From the NCBI GenBank assembly GCA_019234295.1, contig JAFALK010000015.1, forward strand, positions 1 to 64,000: a stretch of DNA of 64,000 nucleotides, read 5' to 3'. The translations under genes and the position numbers were made by a program. Every line of letters begins with the position of its first letter. Positions within the stretch are counted from its first letter, which is position 1. Of the stretch, positions 45,668-54,630 are shown piece after piece. The notes below the pieces were generated by a model. It was not told where the DNA came from. It searched no databases and worked only from the letters and a program-made list of their open reading frames with translations. The stretch is from Roseateles sp. Its GTDB lineage: Bacteria; Pseudomonadota; Gammaproteobacteria; Burkholderiales; Burkholderiaceae_C.

Positions 45668-47383
45668 ATGGACGAACAACACCACACGCGCCCGACTCTT
45701 CATGCCTTGATCGGCGCCGTGCAGGGCTTCGCCCTGTGGTCCCTGCACGAATCAGTGGACGGGGATTTCTGGCCAGCCGGTTCGGCGCCCTGGATCTGGT
45801 CGCTGGCCTATTTCATCGCAATGACGCCGCTCGCCTGGCAGTTGCTGCCAGGTGTGTTCGAGCGCGGCGCGCAACGCCTAGCGTGCGCACTGTTGCTAGG
45901 CCTGGGCTACGCCCTGCTGGGCGCCCACGCGGGCTGGCAGAACAGTGTGCCGGATATGCGGGCGGACTTCAGCTACGTCTTCGTCGCCGTCGTGCTGGCC
46001 TTCGTGCTGCTGGGCCTGATCGGCGGTTGGGATGCGAAGGCGCGACGGCTCGACTACTCGCGCCACTTCGACGCGGCTTGGCGCAACGGGCTCTTGATTC
46101 CCTTGTCGATCGGCGTCACCGGTCTCGTCTGGGCCTTACTCTGGGCCGGCGCCCTGCTGATGAAGGCCATCGGCCTGCATGGGCTGGGGGAGTTGCTGGA
46201 AAAGCATCTGCCGCAATACCTGGTCACCGCCACCTCAGTGTCCTGGGTCATCGGCACCGGTCTGGCCCGTCCGGGCACCCTGCTCGCCCTGCGCCGCTTC
46301 GTGCTGACGCTGGTGAGCTGGCTGCTGCCGCTGGCGCTCTCGCTCGCCCTGTGCTGGGTGCTGGCCCTGCCATTCACGGGCCTGGACACGCTGTTCGCCA
46401 CGCGCAATGCCGCGAGCTATGCGTTTTGGTTCACTGCCCTGGCCGTCGGCCTGCTCAACGCTGCTGTGCAGGACGGCCGCACCGAACCGCCGTACACGCC
46501 CAGGCTGGCCAAGGCTCTGGCTTGGGTCTGGTTGAGCATGCTGCCCATCATCGCAATCGGTGACATCGCCCTGGCACGCCGGGTCTCGCAGCACGGCTGG
46601 ACGCCCGATCGCGTCTGGGCGGCCTATGTGGGCCTGATGCTGACGCTCTATGCCTTCGGCTATGCCAGCTCACAGTTGCGCAGAGAGCCTTGGATGGCCC
46701 GGGTGCGGGCCGCCAACTGGGCGGTGTGCGCTGTGGGCATCATTGCTGCTGTGGCCCTGATCAGCCCCATCGCAGACAGCCACCGCATCTCCGTGAAGAG
46801 CCAGCTTGACAGGCTAGAAAGCGGCGCCGTTGCCAGCGAGAAATTCGATTGGAGAAGCATCAGCCGAATGGGACGCTACGGTCACGCGGCCTTGAGCGAC
46901 ATCGACAAGCAAGGCGGCGCGCACGCCGCCCGCGCCCGGCAGGCCTTGCAAGAACTCCAGCTCTCTGCGGGCGCGCGTCGCCCCATCACGGCGTCCGAGC
47001 TGCACCAGCACCTTCTGGTGCTCCCGAAAGGGCGCGAGGTCGATGCCGCCTGGCTCGACGCAGTCACGAGAGACAAAGCTTGGCAGATGAATCGTTGCAG
47101 GTCCGTTGAGCTTAACTGCCTGGTCTGGATCCAGGACCTTGACGGGGACGGCGTGGATGAGATCGTCTTCATCAGCGGCGAAGGTCCAAGCGCCGAGGTG
47201 ACGCTCTATGTGCGGCAAAGCGGCGCGTGGCAGGAGGCCAGCAGAGCCTGGGCCATCGACCCGCGCCGTGGCAAGCGCTCCCTGGAAGACTGGCGCAAGG
47301 CCATCGAACAAGGACGGGTTCAACCCGTTAAGCCTCGCTGGCCCGATCTGCAGATCGACGGTGAGCGTATCGAACTGCGCTGA
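45668..47383 (+). CDS. DUF4153 multi-pass membrane protein
   Basis: 571 aa. About nine to ten hydrophobic spans in residues 25-375 (LACALLLGLGYALLGAHAGW; FVAVVLAFVLLGLIGGW; LLPLALSLALCWVLALPFTG; AYVGLMLTLYAFGYASSQL), then a soluble C-terminal domain of about 190 residues including LDGDGVDEIVFISGEGPSAE, an FG-GAP-like calcium-binding pattern. DUF4153 proteins have no assigned function. The start MDEQHHTRPTLHALIGAVQG follows the efp terminator. Confidence 0.8.
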   Translation: MDEQHHTRPTLHALIGAVQGFALWSLHESVDGDFWPAGSAPWIWSLAYFIAMTPLAWQLLPGVFERGAQRLACALLLGLGYALLGAHAGWQNSVPDMRADFSYVFVAVVLAFVLLGLIGGWDAKARRLDYSRHFDAAWRNGLLIPLSIGVTGLVWALLWAGALLMKAIGLHGLGELLEKHLPQYLVTATSVSWVIGTGLARPGTLLALRRFVLTLVSWLLPLALSLALCWVLALPFTGLDTLFATRNAASYAFWFTALAVGLLNAAVQDGRTEPPYTPRLAKALAWVWLSMLPIIAIGDIALARRVSQHGWTPDRVWAAYVGLMLTLYAFGYASSQLRREPWMARVRAANWAVCAVGIIAAVALISPIADSHRISVKSQLDRLESGAVASEKFDWRSISRMGRYGHAALSDIDKQGGAHAARARQALQELQLSAGARRPITASELHQHLLVLPKGREVDAAWLDAVTRDKAWQMNRCRSVELNCLVWIQDLDGDGVDEIVFISGEGPSAEVTLYVRQSGAWQEASRAWAIDPRRGKRSLEDWRKAIEQGRVQPVKPRWPDLQIDGERIELR

Positions 47384-47384
47384 A

Positions 47385-48728
47385 TCAGGGTTTGCCGCCC
47401 GGTTTCCACTGCGGCACGAAATCGCTGTTCACGAGCCAGCGCGCGGACTCGATCACGGACTGGATCACCGCCGTCATGAAGGGCAGGTCGAGGTGGGCGA
47501 TGTCATCGTCGGCCGAGTGATAGGTTGGCGTCGTGGCCCAGCCCGAGACGGTGTGGGCCACGATGCCCATTTGGGCCAGCTGATAGTTGTCGGAGCGCTG
47601 GAAGAACTGCTGCTGCGGGTAAGGATCGGCCGTAACGCGGAAGCCCTGGCGCTGCAAGGCCTCGCCGAAGTCTGAGCGCTCGAATCCCGTCATCATCAAG
47701 GTCTGCTGCGGCAGTTGCGGATCCTGAGCGCCGATCATCTCGAACTCGAGGTTGGCGACGATCTCTTGGAGCGGCACGGGCGGATGCTCGGTGAAGTAGC
47801 GTGCCCCGAGCAGGCCCATCTCCTCACCGCCGTAGCAGACGAAAAGAATCGAGCGGCGGGGCTTCCCCCCCGACGCCAGCGCGCGCGCCAGCTCCAGCAC
47901 GGCCACCGTGCCCGAGGCGTCGTCATTGGCACCGTGCATGACGGTGCCGTCGGCCTTGCCGCCCAGGTGGTCCAGATGCGCGGTGAAGAGCAAGGTGCCC
48001 GCAGCACGATCGCTGCCCGGCAGATAGCCTATGGCGTTGGTTGTCACGAGCTTGGCGTCGACGACGGGCGGCGGTGTGAAGCTGAGCGTCTGCCCCTGCG
48101 CCGCGGCGAGCTGGACGAAGATCATTTCTGGAACCGTGATCAGGGCCGCCCGCTGGCGCGGCTGCGCGGGGTTGGAGCGCAGCAGGCGCGGCTCGCCGCC
48201 CATCTCGGCGTAGCCAGCGCGGGTGGCGTCGCTTTCGCGCGCGATCACGAGCTTGGCACCGACCTTGCCGGCCGCGCCATACCAGGCCATCAAGGGCGCG
48301 GGACCCGTTACCAGCAGAACATCCCCCTGCCCTGACGTGAGAGCCTTCGGATCTTCCGTCCCCGCCTGCACGATGCGCCCGCTCAGTGGCTGGGAGTTGG
48401 ATACGAACAGGGTCACACCCTTGGCCACCTCCTGGGCGCCGAAGGCAAGCTTGGGTTCGCCCTGGAAACGCTGCCGCGTGATCTCCGCTCTTTGCAGCCA
48501 GCCCTTCATGCCCGGGGCCGGCTTGAGGCCATAACTCTCGAATTGAGCCGCGATATACGTCGCCGCAATGAGTTCGTCGCGCGTGGCACTACCGCGGCCC
48601 TGCAGCACGTCGGAGGCCAGGAAGTTCTCGTGGGCGCTGATCCACTCGGCGCGAACCACCCAGGGATCAGCCTGGGCCGCCCCCGCGAAGATCAGAACCG
48701 ATGCAGCGAGGGAGCGGATCAGGGCCAT
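47385..48728 (-). CDS. M28-family zinc aminopeptidase, exported
   Basis: 447 aa. Signal peptide MALIRSLAASVLIFAGAAQA. The peptidase domain has FTAHLDHLGGKADGTVMHGA followed by NDDASGTVAVLELARAL (zinc-binding His and Asp) and VCYGGEEMGLLGARYFTEHP (catalytic GluGlu). A PA-like insertion (residues 100-210) lies between, as in the PA-M28 architecture. Substrates are probably short peptides in the periplasm. It overlaps nothing but is convergent with the DUF4153 gene, one base apart. Confidence 0.88.
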   Translation of the reverse strand: MALIRSLAASVLIFAGAAQADPWVVRAEWISAHENFLASDVLQGRGSATRDELIAATYIAAQFESYGLKPAPGMKGWLQRAEITRQRFQGEPKLAFGAQEVAKGVTLFVSNSQPLSGRIVQAGTEDPKALTSGQGDVLLVTGPAPLMAWYGAAGKVGAKLVIARESDATRAGYAEMGGEPRLLRSNPAQPRQRAALITVPEMIFVQLAAAQGQTLSFTPPPVVDAKLVTTNAIGYLPGSDRAAGTLLFTAHLDHLGGKADGTVMHGANDDASGTVAVLELARALASGGKPRRSILFVCYGGEEMGLLGARYFTEHPPVPLQEIVANLEFEMIGAQDPQLPQQTLMMTGFERSDFGEALQRQGFRVTADPYPQQQFFQRSDNYQLAQMGIVAHTVSGWATTPTYHSADDDIAHLDLPFMTAVIQSVIESARWLVNSDFVPQWKPGGKP

Positions 48729-48736
48729 GGCTGTGT

Positions 48737-48970
48737 TCAGTGCGTTGCTTGTTGGGCGGCGGATTTGCGGGGCTTCTTGGCGCCCTTCTTCTTGCTCTTG
48801 CCGTGCTTCTTTGCCGGCTTGTGCTTCTTGACGCCGGCCTTGAGATGCGGCTTGGTCGTGACGGCAAGCGCCTCGGGTTGAGGGTTCTGGTGCACACCCG
48901 CCTGGGATGCCAGCGGAACAGCCGCGGCCAGCAGGAAGGCGCAGCTCAGGGTCAGTGTTTTGAGTTTCAT
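48737..48970 (-). CDS. Small secreted lysine-rich protein
   Basis: 77 aa. Signal peptide LTLSCAFLLAAAVPLASQAG, then a mature part in which residues 40-72 are almost entirely Lys with Ala, Gly, Pro and His (KKHKPAKKHGKSKKKGAKKP). No domain. The charge suggests binding to nucleic acid, LPS or another polyanion in the periplasm or outside. It is followed eight bases later by the M28 peptidase gene. Confidence 0.7.
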   Translation of the reverse strand: MKLKTLTLSCAFLLAAAVPLASQAGVHQNPQPEALAVTTKPHLKAGVKKHKPAKKHGKSKKKGAKKPRKSAAQQATH

Positions 48971-48986
48971 CGTTACTCTGGTTTGT

Positions 48987-49844
48987 TTATTCGAATCGGC
49001 CTTCGCGCAGCCATTTGGTTGCCACCCATTTCTCGCCGGCGAGCACAGGGGCGCCGCCGTGAAGGGTCATCGTCATCGGGTGCGGACGGTCGTAGCTGAA
49101 GAAGACGGCATTGCCCTTACACGGCATCACCTCGAGCTTGATGTCGGGAAAGGTCGTGGCGCCGCCGGCTTCGGGGGTGTTCAGGTACATCACGAGCGTG
49201 CCCACGCGCTGGCCGCCACGCTTGAGGATGGTGGGCGTACTGACATGCTCGGGCTCGAAATAGTCGAAGTGTGGCTGGTACTCGGCGCCCGGCTTGTAGC
49301 GCAGGATCTGCAGGCCTTCGCCATTCTCCAGCGGCCAGTCGAGCAAGGCAGCGACGCGTGCCTCCAGCTTCGCGATGACCGGATGCTCCCCGCGCTCGAA
49401 GAACATCCCGTCGCTCGTGCGGGCGGCGTTGACCTCGCTGCCGTCGCCGACGGTGGCCACGGTCTCGGAGCGTGCCAGTCGCTTGCTCGCCAGTGCAATG
49501 ATTTCATCGCATTCCGCGTCGGACAGCAGGCCGCCGAACACGACGACCCGAGGATGTTGCAGGGTCATCAAGACCCTGACCTCGTGACCGTCCGCCATCA
49601 GCACCGACTTCGATCCGCCCAGGGCAGGCTCGGGGACGGCCTTGGACTTCGGCAGGGCGTTGGCGTTGGCCTTGCCCTGGCCTTGCAGATGCGTCTGCAG
49701 CGTCTCTTCCAGCGCGCGAATGGCCACCGACTCTTCCCAGCCGCTCGTGCGCATGGCAGCCAGCACAGCCTCAGGCTTGTGACCGGCCTGGGCTTGTTCG
49801 ACGATCCATTTGCGCAGCTCGGGCGTGATGGCTTGGGCACTCAA
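48987..49844 (-). CDS. 2OG-Fe(II) oxygenase, prolyl 4-hydroxylase alpha-subunit-like
   Basis: 285 aa. Residues 1-50 are a small helical domain (AITPELRKWIVEQAQAGHKP). The C-terminal oxygenase domain has the iron ligands YQPHFDYFEPEH (HxD) and the distal His in RPHPMTMTLHGGAPVLAGEK, with the 2-oxoglutarate Lys in GEKWVATKW. The start is TTG at 49844 with AGGAGGA upstream; it overlaps the yaaA stop by four bases. Substrate unknown; EF-Tu and peptidyl-proline are known targets of relatives. Confidence 0.88.
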   Translation of the reverse strand: MSAQAITPELRKWIVEQAQAGHKPEAVLAAMRTSGWEESVAIRALEETLQTHLQGQGKANANALPKSKAVPEPALGGSKSVLMADGHEVRVLMTLQHPRVVVFGGLLSDAECDEIIALASKRLARSETVATVGDGSEVNAARTSDGMFFERGEHPVIAKLEARVAALLDWPLENGEGLQILRYKPGAEYQPHFDYFEPEHVSTPTILKRGGQRVGTLVMYLNTPEAGGATTFPDIKLEVMPCKGNAVFFSYDRPHPMTMTLHGGAPVLAGEKWVATKWLREGRFE

Positions 49845-50623
49845 GGCAACTTCCTCCTGAACACCATTTTCTCCGCCGTGGAGGCCTCGGGCGAAAAGAC
49901 ATAGCCATCCATGTCGAAGCCGCGCAACCCTTCGGGTGTGACGATGCGGTGCTGGATCGCGTATCGAGCCATCAGGCCGCGCGCGCGCTTGGCGAAGAAG
50001 CTGATGATCTTGTACTGCCCGTTCTTCCAGTCCTCGAACTGGCACTCGACCACGCGCGGCTTGAGCGCCCGCCGATTAGCAGCACGGAAGTATTCCTGCG
50101 AAGCAAGGTTGATGATCACCGGCGCGGCCTCGGCCTTTGCGCGCTTGTTCAGGTGCTCGGCCAAGCGGTCTCCCCAGTAGGCGTAGAGCGTTCCACCGTG
50201 ATCGCCGGCCAGGGCCGTGCCCATCTCCAGCCGATAGGGCCGGATCATGTCCAGCGGCCGCAGGACCCCGTACAGGCCGGAGAGGATGGCCAGGTGCGAC
50301 TGCGCCCACTCCAGCTCGTCGAGCGAAAGCGAGGAGGCATTCAGCCCGCCATACACATCACCATCAAAGGCGAGCACGGCCGGCTTGCTGTCGGCGGGCG
50401 TGAAGCGCGCGCGCCAGGCCTTGCAGCGGGCAACGTTCACCTCAGACAGCGCGGGCGACAGAGTCATCAACTCGCCGATATCGTCGGCGCTGTAGCCGCG
50501 CAGCAGCTTGATCAGCTCGGAGGAATACCGGGTGAACTGCGGCTGGGTGGCACGCTCGAGGACCCCGGGCGGCGTGGGCGTTTCGTAGTCGAGCGACTTG
50601 GCGGGCGAGAGCAAAAAAAGCAT
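49841..50623 (-). CDS. yaaA: Peroxide stress protein YaaA (DUF328)
   Basis: 260 aa. MLFLLSPAKSLDYETPTPPG is the YaaA N-terminus, with FDGDVYGGLNASSLS, LSGLYGVLRPLDMIRPYRLE and SQEYFRA as family signatures. YaaA lowers free iron and DNA damage under hydrogen peroxide. The oxygenase start overlaps its stop, which suggests co-expression. Confidence 0.95.
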   Translation of the reverse strand: MLFLLSPAKSLDYETPTPPGVLERATQPQFTRYSSELIKLLRGYSADDIGELMTLSPALSEVNVARCKAWRARFTPADSKPAVLAFDGDVYGGLNASSLSLDELEWAQSHLAILSGLYGVLRPLDMIRPYRLEMGTALAGDHGGTLYAYWGDRLAEHLNKRAKAEAAPVIINLASQEYFRAANRRALKPRVVECQFEDWKNGQYKIISFFAKRARGLMARYAIQHRIVTPEGLRGFDMDGYVFSPEASTAEKMVFRRKLP

Positions 50624-50798
50624 GGGGCGGATTCTCGCAGCGAGCAGACCGCGCCGCCGGGGTCACTGTCGCATTCGCATCGCCCCCGGGGCCGCCCCAA
50701 GGGCAATGCGGTACTGATGTTGACGTGGGTCAACGCCACACACCGATCGGCGTCCTCTCAGGGGACCGCTCGAACGCAAGGCGGCTGAGCGAGGGGCT

Positions 50799-52148
50799 TC
50801 ATTTCGCAAGCAACTGGTTCACCGCCGCCACATCATCGGCACGCAGCGAACCGTTTGCCTGGCGCAGGCGCAAGCCCGTCAGCAGGGTGTCGTAGCGGGC
50901 CTTGGCCAGGTCGCGCTGGGTCGTGTAGAGCTGGGTCTGTGCGTTGAGCACGTCGATGTTGACGCGCACACCGACCTTGTAGCCAAGCTGGGTGGCCTCC
51001 AGGGCCAGCTTGCTTGAGGACTCGGCCGCCTCGAGGGCCAAGACCTGCGCCCGCAGGGACTGCACGCCGAGGAAGGCGCTGCGCGTGGTCTGCGTCACCG
51101 TGCGGCGCGCGTATTCGAGGTCCTCGCGGGCCTTCTCTTCGAGCTTGGCGGTTTCCTTCTCACGACCGGAGATGGCGCCACCCGAGTACAGCGGATAGTT
51201 GATCGACAGGCCCAATGTGGCCGAATTCGCCGTGCCGGCACCGAGACTGGCCGACAGCGGGCTGGGCAGATTGTTGGTGGCGTGCTGGACGCCCACGGTG
51301 CCCGTCGCATCCACGGTCACGCTGTTGGCAGCGCGCGCCTTCTTGTATTCGAGACTGGCGATCTCCAGACCGAGACGGGCCTTTCGCACGAGCGGGTGTT
51401 CCTCGGTGCCGCTGACCCAGCCCTCGATGTCGTCATTGGGCAGGGCAGGCAGAGCGACCGGCTGCAGCAGGGGTTTGGGCGCCACGCCTTTGCGGCCGAC
51501 CAGGGTGTCGAGCACGACCTGCTTGGTGCGCAGGTCGTTGTCAGCCGCAATCTCCTGGGCGGTGGACAGGTCGAAGCGGGCCTGGGCCTCGCGGGTGTCG
51601 GTGATGGTCGCCGTGCCGACTTCGAAATTGCGCTTGGCCGAGGCCAGCTGCTCGGCGATGGCCTTCTTGGCCGCCTGCGCCGTCGACAAGTTGTCCTGCG
51701 CGCCCAGCACATCGAAATAGGCCTGGGCCACGCGCACGATCAGGTCTTGCTCCGCGGTTTCGAGATCGGAGGCATAGACCCCCAGCGAACGGCGCGCCTG
51801 CTCAATGGAGGCCGAGTTGGCCGGGTTGTAGAGCGCCATGCGGCCATTCAGCCCAGCTTGCGTGGTAGTCTGGTTCAGACGATTGACCGGGTAGGTTCCC
51901 GCGGGAACGCTGCTCGTCTGGTATTGCGCGCTGGCGCCCAGGCCCAGGCTCGGGCGGGCCAGGGATTCGGCCTGCTCGAGCTTGGACTCGGCCGTGTCGG
52001 CCAGGGAGCGCGCTGACAGATAGGAAGCGTCGTAGGCTCGTGCGGCTTCGTAGACATCCTGCAGGCTCTGGGCCTTGGCGGTGCCCGCGAAGGCAAATGC
52101 CAGGGCCGCGGCGAGTTGGCCGAGGCGGAGTGCGCGAGATTCAGACAT
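50799..52148 (-). CDS. tolC: TolC-family outer membrane channel protein
   Basis: 449 aa. Signal peptide ends near AFAFAGTAKAQS; two OEP repeats: the first starts SLQDVYEAARAYDASYLSAR and the second EHPLVRKARLGLEIASLEYK, and LYNPANSASIEQARRSLGVY and SINYPLYSGGAISGREKE are beta-barrel/coil landmarks. It serves as the outer-membrane exit duct for efflux or type I secretion. The inner-membrane partner is not in the window. It follows pcm by about 150 bases on the same strand. Confidence 0.93.
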   Translation of the reverse strand: MSESRALRLGQLAAALAFAFAGTAKAQSLQDVYEAARAYDASYLSARSLADTAESKLEQAESLARPSLGLGASAQYQTSSVPAGTYPVNRLNQTTTQAGLNGRMALYNPANSASIEQARRSLGVYASDLETAEQDLIVRVAQAYFDVLGAQDNLSTAQAAKKAIAEQLASAKRNFEVGTATITDTREAQARFDLSTAQEIAADNDLRTKQVVLDTLVGRKGVAPKPLLQPVALPALPNDDIEGWVSGTEEHPLVRKARLGLEIASLEYKKARAANSVTVDATGTVGVQHATNNLPSPLSASLGAGTANSATLGLSINYPLYSGGAISGREKETAKLEEKAREDLEYARRTVTQTTRSAFLGVQSLRAQVLALEAAESSSKLALEATQLGYKVGVRVNIDVLNAQTQLYTTQRDLAKARYDTLLTGLRLRQANGSLRADDVAAVNQLLAK

Positions 52149-52301
52149 GGGCTTCCTTGGTCTTGATCGTTGGGTCTTGCGACAAACAGCCGTGGTTATA
52201 GCTGCCCCGGGATCGCCCTGACTCCAGAAAAGCGACGAGTTGCAGCCTGCGCGGCCCCTGATGGCGTTTTGCGGCGACAGGCCGCACGACGCACTGAGAA
52301 C

Positions 52302-52955
52302 TTAGAACGCGAAAGCAGGCTTTTCCGCAAAGCCGATCAGGCGTGGCGCCACGGTCTCGAACAGGGTCCGGGATTCGTAGTCGTTCTCGGCCTTGCGGGT
52401 GATGAGTTGAGCGGCCATGACCGGCTCATTGCCGACGATGGCCACGAGGCGACCACCGATCTTGAGCTGCGCCAGCAGGCCGGCCGGCACCTCGCCGACC
52501 GAGCCGGACAGCAAGATGGCGTCGAACGGCGCTTCGCCCGGCAGGCCATTGGCGCCATCGGCCTGGTGCACGCGCACGTTGGACAGGCCAGCGCGCTTGA
52601 GCTTGGAGGCTGCCTGCTCGGCCAGCTGCGGGTCAATTTCCATGGTTTCAACGCGCTGGGCCTTATGGCCCAGCAAAGCCGCCATGAAGCCCGAGCCGGC
52701 GCCGATCTCGAGGACCTTTTCGTGGCGGGCGATCTTCAGCTCCTGCAGCAGACGGGCCTCAACACGGGGAGCCAGCATGCATTGGCCGCCATGCAAGGGC
52801 ACTTCCACGTCCATGAAGGCCAGGGCACGGTGCTCGGCGGGCACGAAATCCTCGCGGCGGATCACGGCCAGCAGTTCGAGCACCGAGGCATCCAGCACGT
52901 CCCAGGGGCGGATCTGCTGTTCGATCATGTTGAATCGGGCTTGTTCGATGTTCAT
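52302..52955 (-). CDS. pcm: Protein-L-isoaspartate O-methyltransferase
   Basis: 217 aa. MNIEQARFNMIEQQIRPWDV is the family start, HGGQCMLAPRVEARLLQELK precedes the SAM motif VLEIGAGSGFMAALLGHKAQ and the post-motif DGANGLPGEAPFDAILLSGS. It repairs isoaspartyl residues. The ATG overlaps the tetR stop (ATGA), so it is expressed with the regulator. An upstream open frame lies in the tetR coding DNA and is not used. Confidence 0.9.
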   Translation of the reverse strand: MNIEQARFNMIEQQIRPWDVLDASVLELLAVIRREDFVPAEHRALAFMDVEVPLHGGQCMLAPRVEARLLQELKIARHEKVLEIGAGSGFMAALLGHKAQRVETMEIDPQLAEQAASKLKRAGLSNVRVHQADGANGLPGEAPFDAILLSGSVGEVPAGLLAQLKIGGRLVAIVGNEPVMAAQLITRKAENDYESRTLFETVAPRLIGFAEKPAFAF

Positions 52956-53635
52956 GGCTTCTTGCTGAATTTCAGAGGGACAGCCGAAGATTTTAGGCCC
53001 GACTTCAAACCGTTCAGCATGAGGTCCAGCTGCGTGCGCAACACGGCCGGCGCATCGACGGCCAGGCAGTGGCCGAGCGAATGTTCGGACAGCATCAGGT
53101 GCAGCAGCGGGCCGATCAGCACATGGACGGTTTCCGGCACGGGCACCGCGCGGAACTCGCCGCTGCGGATTCCGCGCTCGATCAGCGCGCCCAGCAGCTC
53201 GTGAGTGGGCCGGATGACCTCGTCCAGATAGAGCTGGGCCAGTTCGGGCAGATTGCGGCCTTCTGCCAGCACCACTTTGGTCAGCCCCCCCGCAGGGCCT
53301 TGGCCGACGCGCTCCCACCAGCGCGTCATCAGCAGGGACAGCAGCTCGCTCATCGAACCCCTGTGCTCATCCATCAAGGCCATGCCGTCATGGATGGTGG
53401 CCGAGAAATGTTCGCGCACCACGGCCTGGAACAACTCTTCCTTGCCAGCGTAGTAAAGATAGAGCGTGCCCTTGGAGACACCGGCACGCGCGGCCACGTC
53501 TTCGGCGCGCGTGGCAGCGTAGCCCTTCTCGACGAACAGAGACAGCGCCGCATCGCGCAGCTCCTGGGGACGGGCATCCTTGCGACGCTGCCGTGCGGGC
53601 GGAACGTTAGGGGTCGAAGTCTTGGTGGCTCTCAT
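52952..53635 (-). CDS. TetR-family transcriptional repressor
   Basis: 227 aa. TetR_N HTH at residues 25-70 (LRDAALSLFVEKGYAATRAE; DVAARAGVSKGTLYLYYAGK), then an all-helical ligand domain. A palindrome that includes the start region (53638-53657) is a probable operator. The start MRATKTSTPNVPPARQRRKD is three bases from that operator, leaving no room for a conventional RBS: the upstream ATG at 53722 might be used instead. It precedes pcm and tolC in the same direction. Confidence 0.9.
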   Translation of the reverse strand: MRATKTSTPNVPPARQRRKDARPQELRDAALSLFVEKGYAATRAEDVAARAGVSKGTLYLYYAGKEELFQAVVREHFSATIHDGMALMDEHRGSMSELLSLLMTRWWERVGQGPAGGLTKVVLAEGRNLPELAQLYLDEVIRPTHELLGALIERGIRSGEFRAVPVPETVHVLIGPLLHLMLSEHSLGHCLAVDAPAVLRTQLDLMLNGLKSGLKSSAVPLKFSKKP

Positions 53636-53637
53636 GC

Positions 53638-53657
53638 TACTGACTGTTCGGTCAGTA
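53638..53657. promoter_or_regulatory. Candidate TetR operator (palindrome)
   Basis: TACTGAC (53638-53644), six-base spacer, GTCAGTA (53651-53657). Perfect 7-base inverted repeat directly before the tetR ATG, of the TGAC-N-GTCA type common to AcrR/TetR operators. The spot suggests autoregulation of tetR-pcm-tolC. Confidence 0.7.
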
Positions 53658-53753
53658 ATATAGGGAGCCGTCCTTGCATGGTCAAGCCGCCGGCACGGCC
53701 GCGCAACAGTCGCGGATATCATGCCCCGCTTCGAATTCGCACCGCATCACCCC

Positions 53754-54599
53754 ATGGACTACCTGCAAATCCTGATCCTCGCCGTCATCCAGGGCCTCGC
53801 CGAACTGCTGCCGGTGTCGAGTTCCGCCCACGTGATCACGGCAGAGAAGCTGATGAAGCTGGACCCGACCACGCCCGAGATGACCCTGCTGCTGGTCATG
53901 CTGCACACGGGCACGATGTTCTCCACCATCGTGTACTTCTGGTCGGCCTGGAAGCGCAGCTACTTCTCGTCGATGCAGGGCTTAAAGACCAACGCCCTGT
54001 GGCTGGTCGTGGGCACGGCGCTGACGGGCATTGTCGGCTACGGACTCATCACCATCATCAAGCATGTGTTCATGGCCCACCAGCCGGACTTCGAGATCGA
54101 GCACCTGTTCGGCAACGCGCGCCTGGTTGCCACGGCACTGGCTGCAGCCGGCGTGCTGATCATCGTCTCCTCGCGCATCCGCGAGAACCCGCGGGGTGAG
54201 TTGAGCATGGGCCGCGCCGCGCTGATCGGCGCCGTGCAGGGCCTGTGCCTGCCCTTTCGCGGCTTCTCGCGCTCGGGCGCCACGATCTCCGCCGGCCTGA
54301 TCGCCGGTGTGGCGCGTCGCCGCGCCGAGGAGTTCAGCTTCGCGCTGGCCGTGGTGCTGACGCCCGCCGTCATCGTGCGCGAGGGCTGGCGCGTTTACAA
54401 GGCCGAGGTGGCCATGAACGTTGAGCAGGCTTCGCAGTTCCTGCAGCTGTTCGTGCCGGGTCTGGTCGGCATGGTGATGAGCTTCGCCGCAGGCCTGCTG
54501 GCGCTGCGCTGGCTGTCGCGCTGGCTCGAGGGCGATCGCTGGCACCTGTTCGGCGGCTATTGCCTGGTGGCGGCGATGGTCGTGTTGTACGTCGGCTAA
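53754..54599 (+). CDS. uppP: Undecaprenyl-diphosphatase
   Basis: 281 aa, multi-pass. QGLAELLPVSSSAHVITAEK holds the (E/Q)xxxE region, and the second active-site stretch is LPFRGFSRSGATISAGLIAG. It recycles undecaprenyl pyrophosphate for cell-wall and O-antigen synthesis. The start at MDYLQILILAVIQ is preferred over an ATG 11 codons upstream. It is divergent from tetR. Confidence 0.95.
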   Translation: MDYLQILILAVIQGLAELLPVSSSAHVITAEKLMKLDPTTPEMTLLLVMLHTGTMFSTIVYFWSAWKRSYFSSMQGLKTNALWLVVGTALTGIVGYGLITIIKHVFMAHQPDFEIEHLFGNARLVATALAAAGVLIIVSSRIRENPRGELSMGRAALIGAVQGLCLPFRGFSRSGATISAGLIAGVARRRAEEFSFALAVVLTPAVIVREGWRVYKAEVAMNVEQASQFLQLFVPGLVGMVMSFAAGLLALRWLSRWLEGDRWHLFGGYCLVAAMVVLYVG

Positions 54600-54630
54600 G
54601 GGCTTCGTCCCCGCGCCTTAAAATCCGCCC

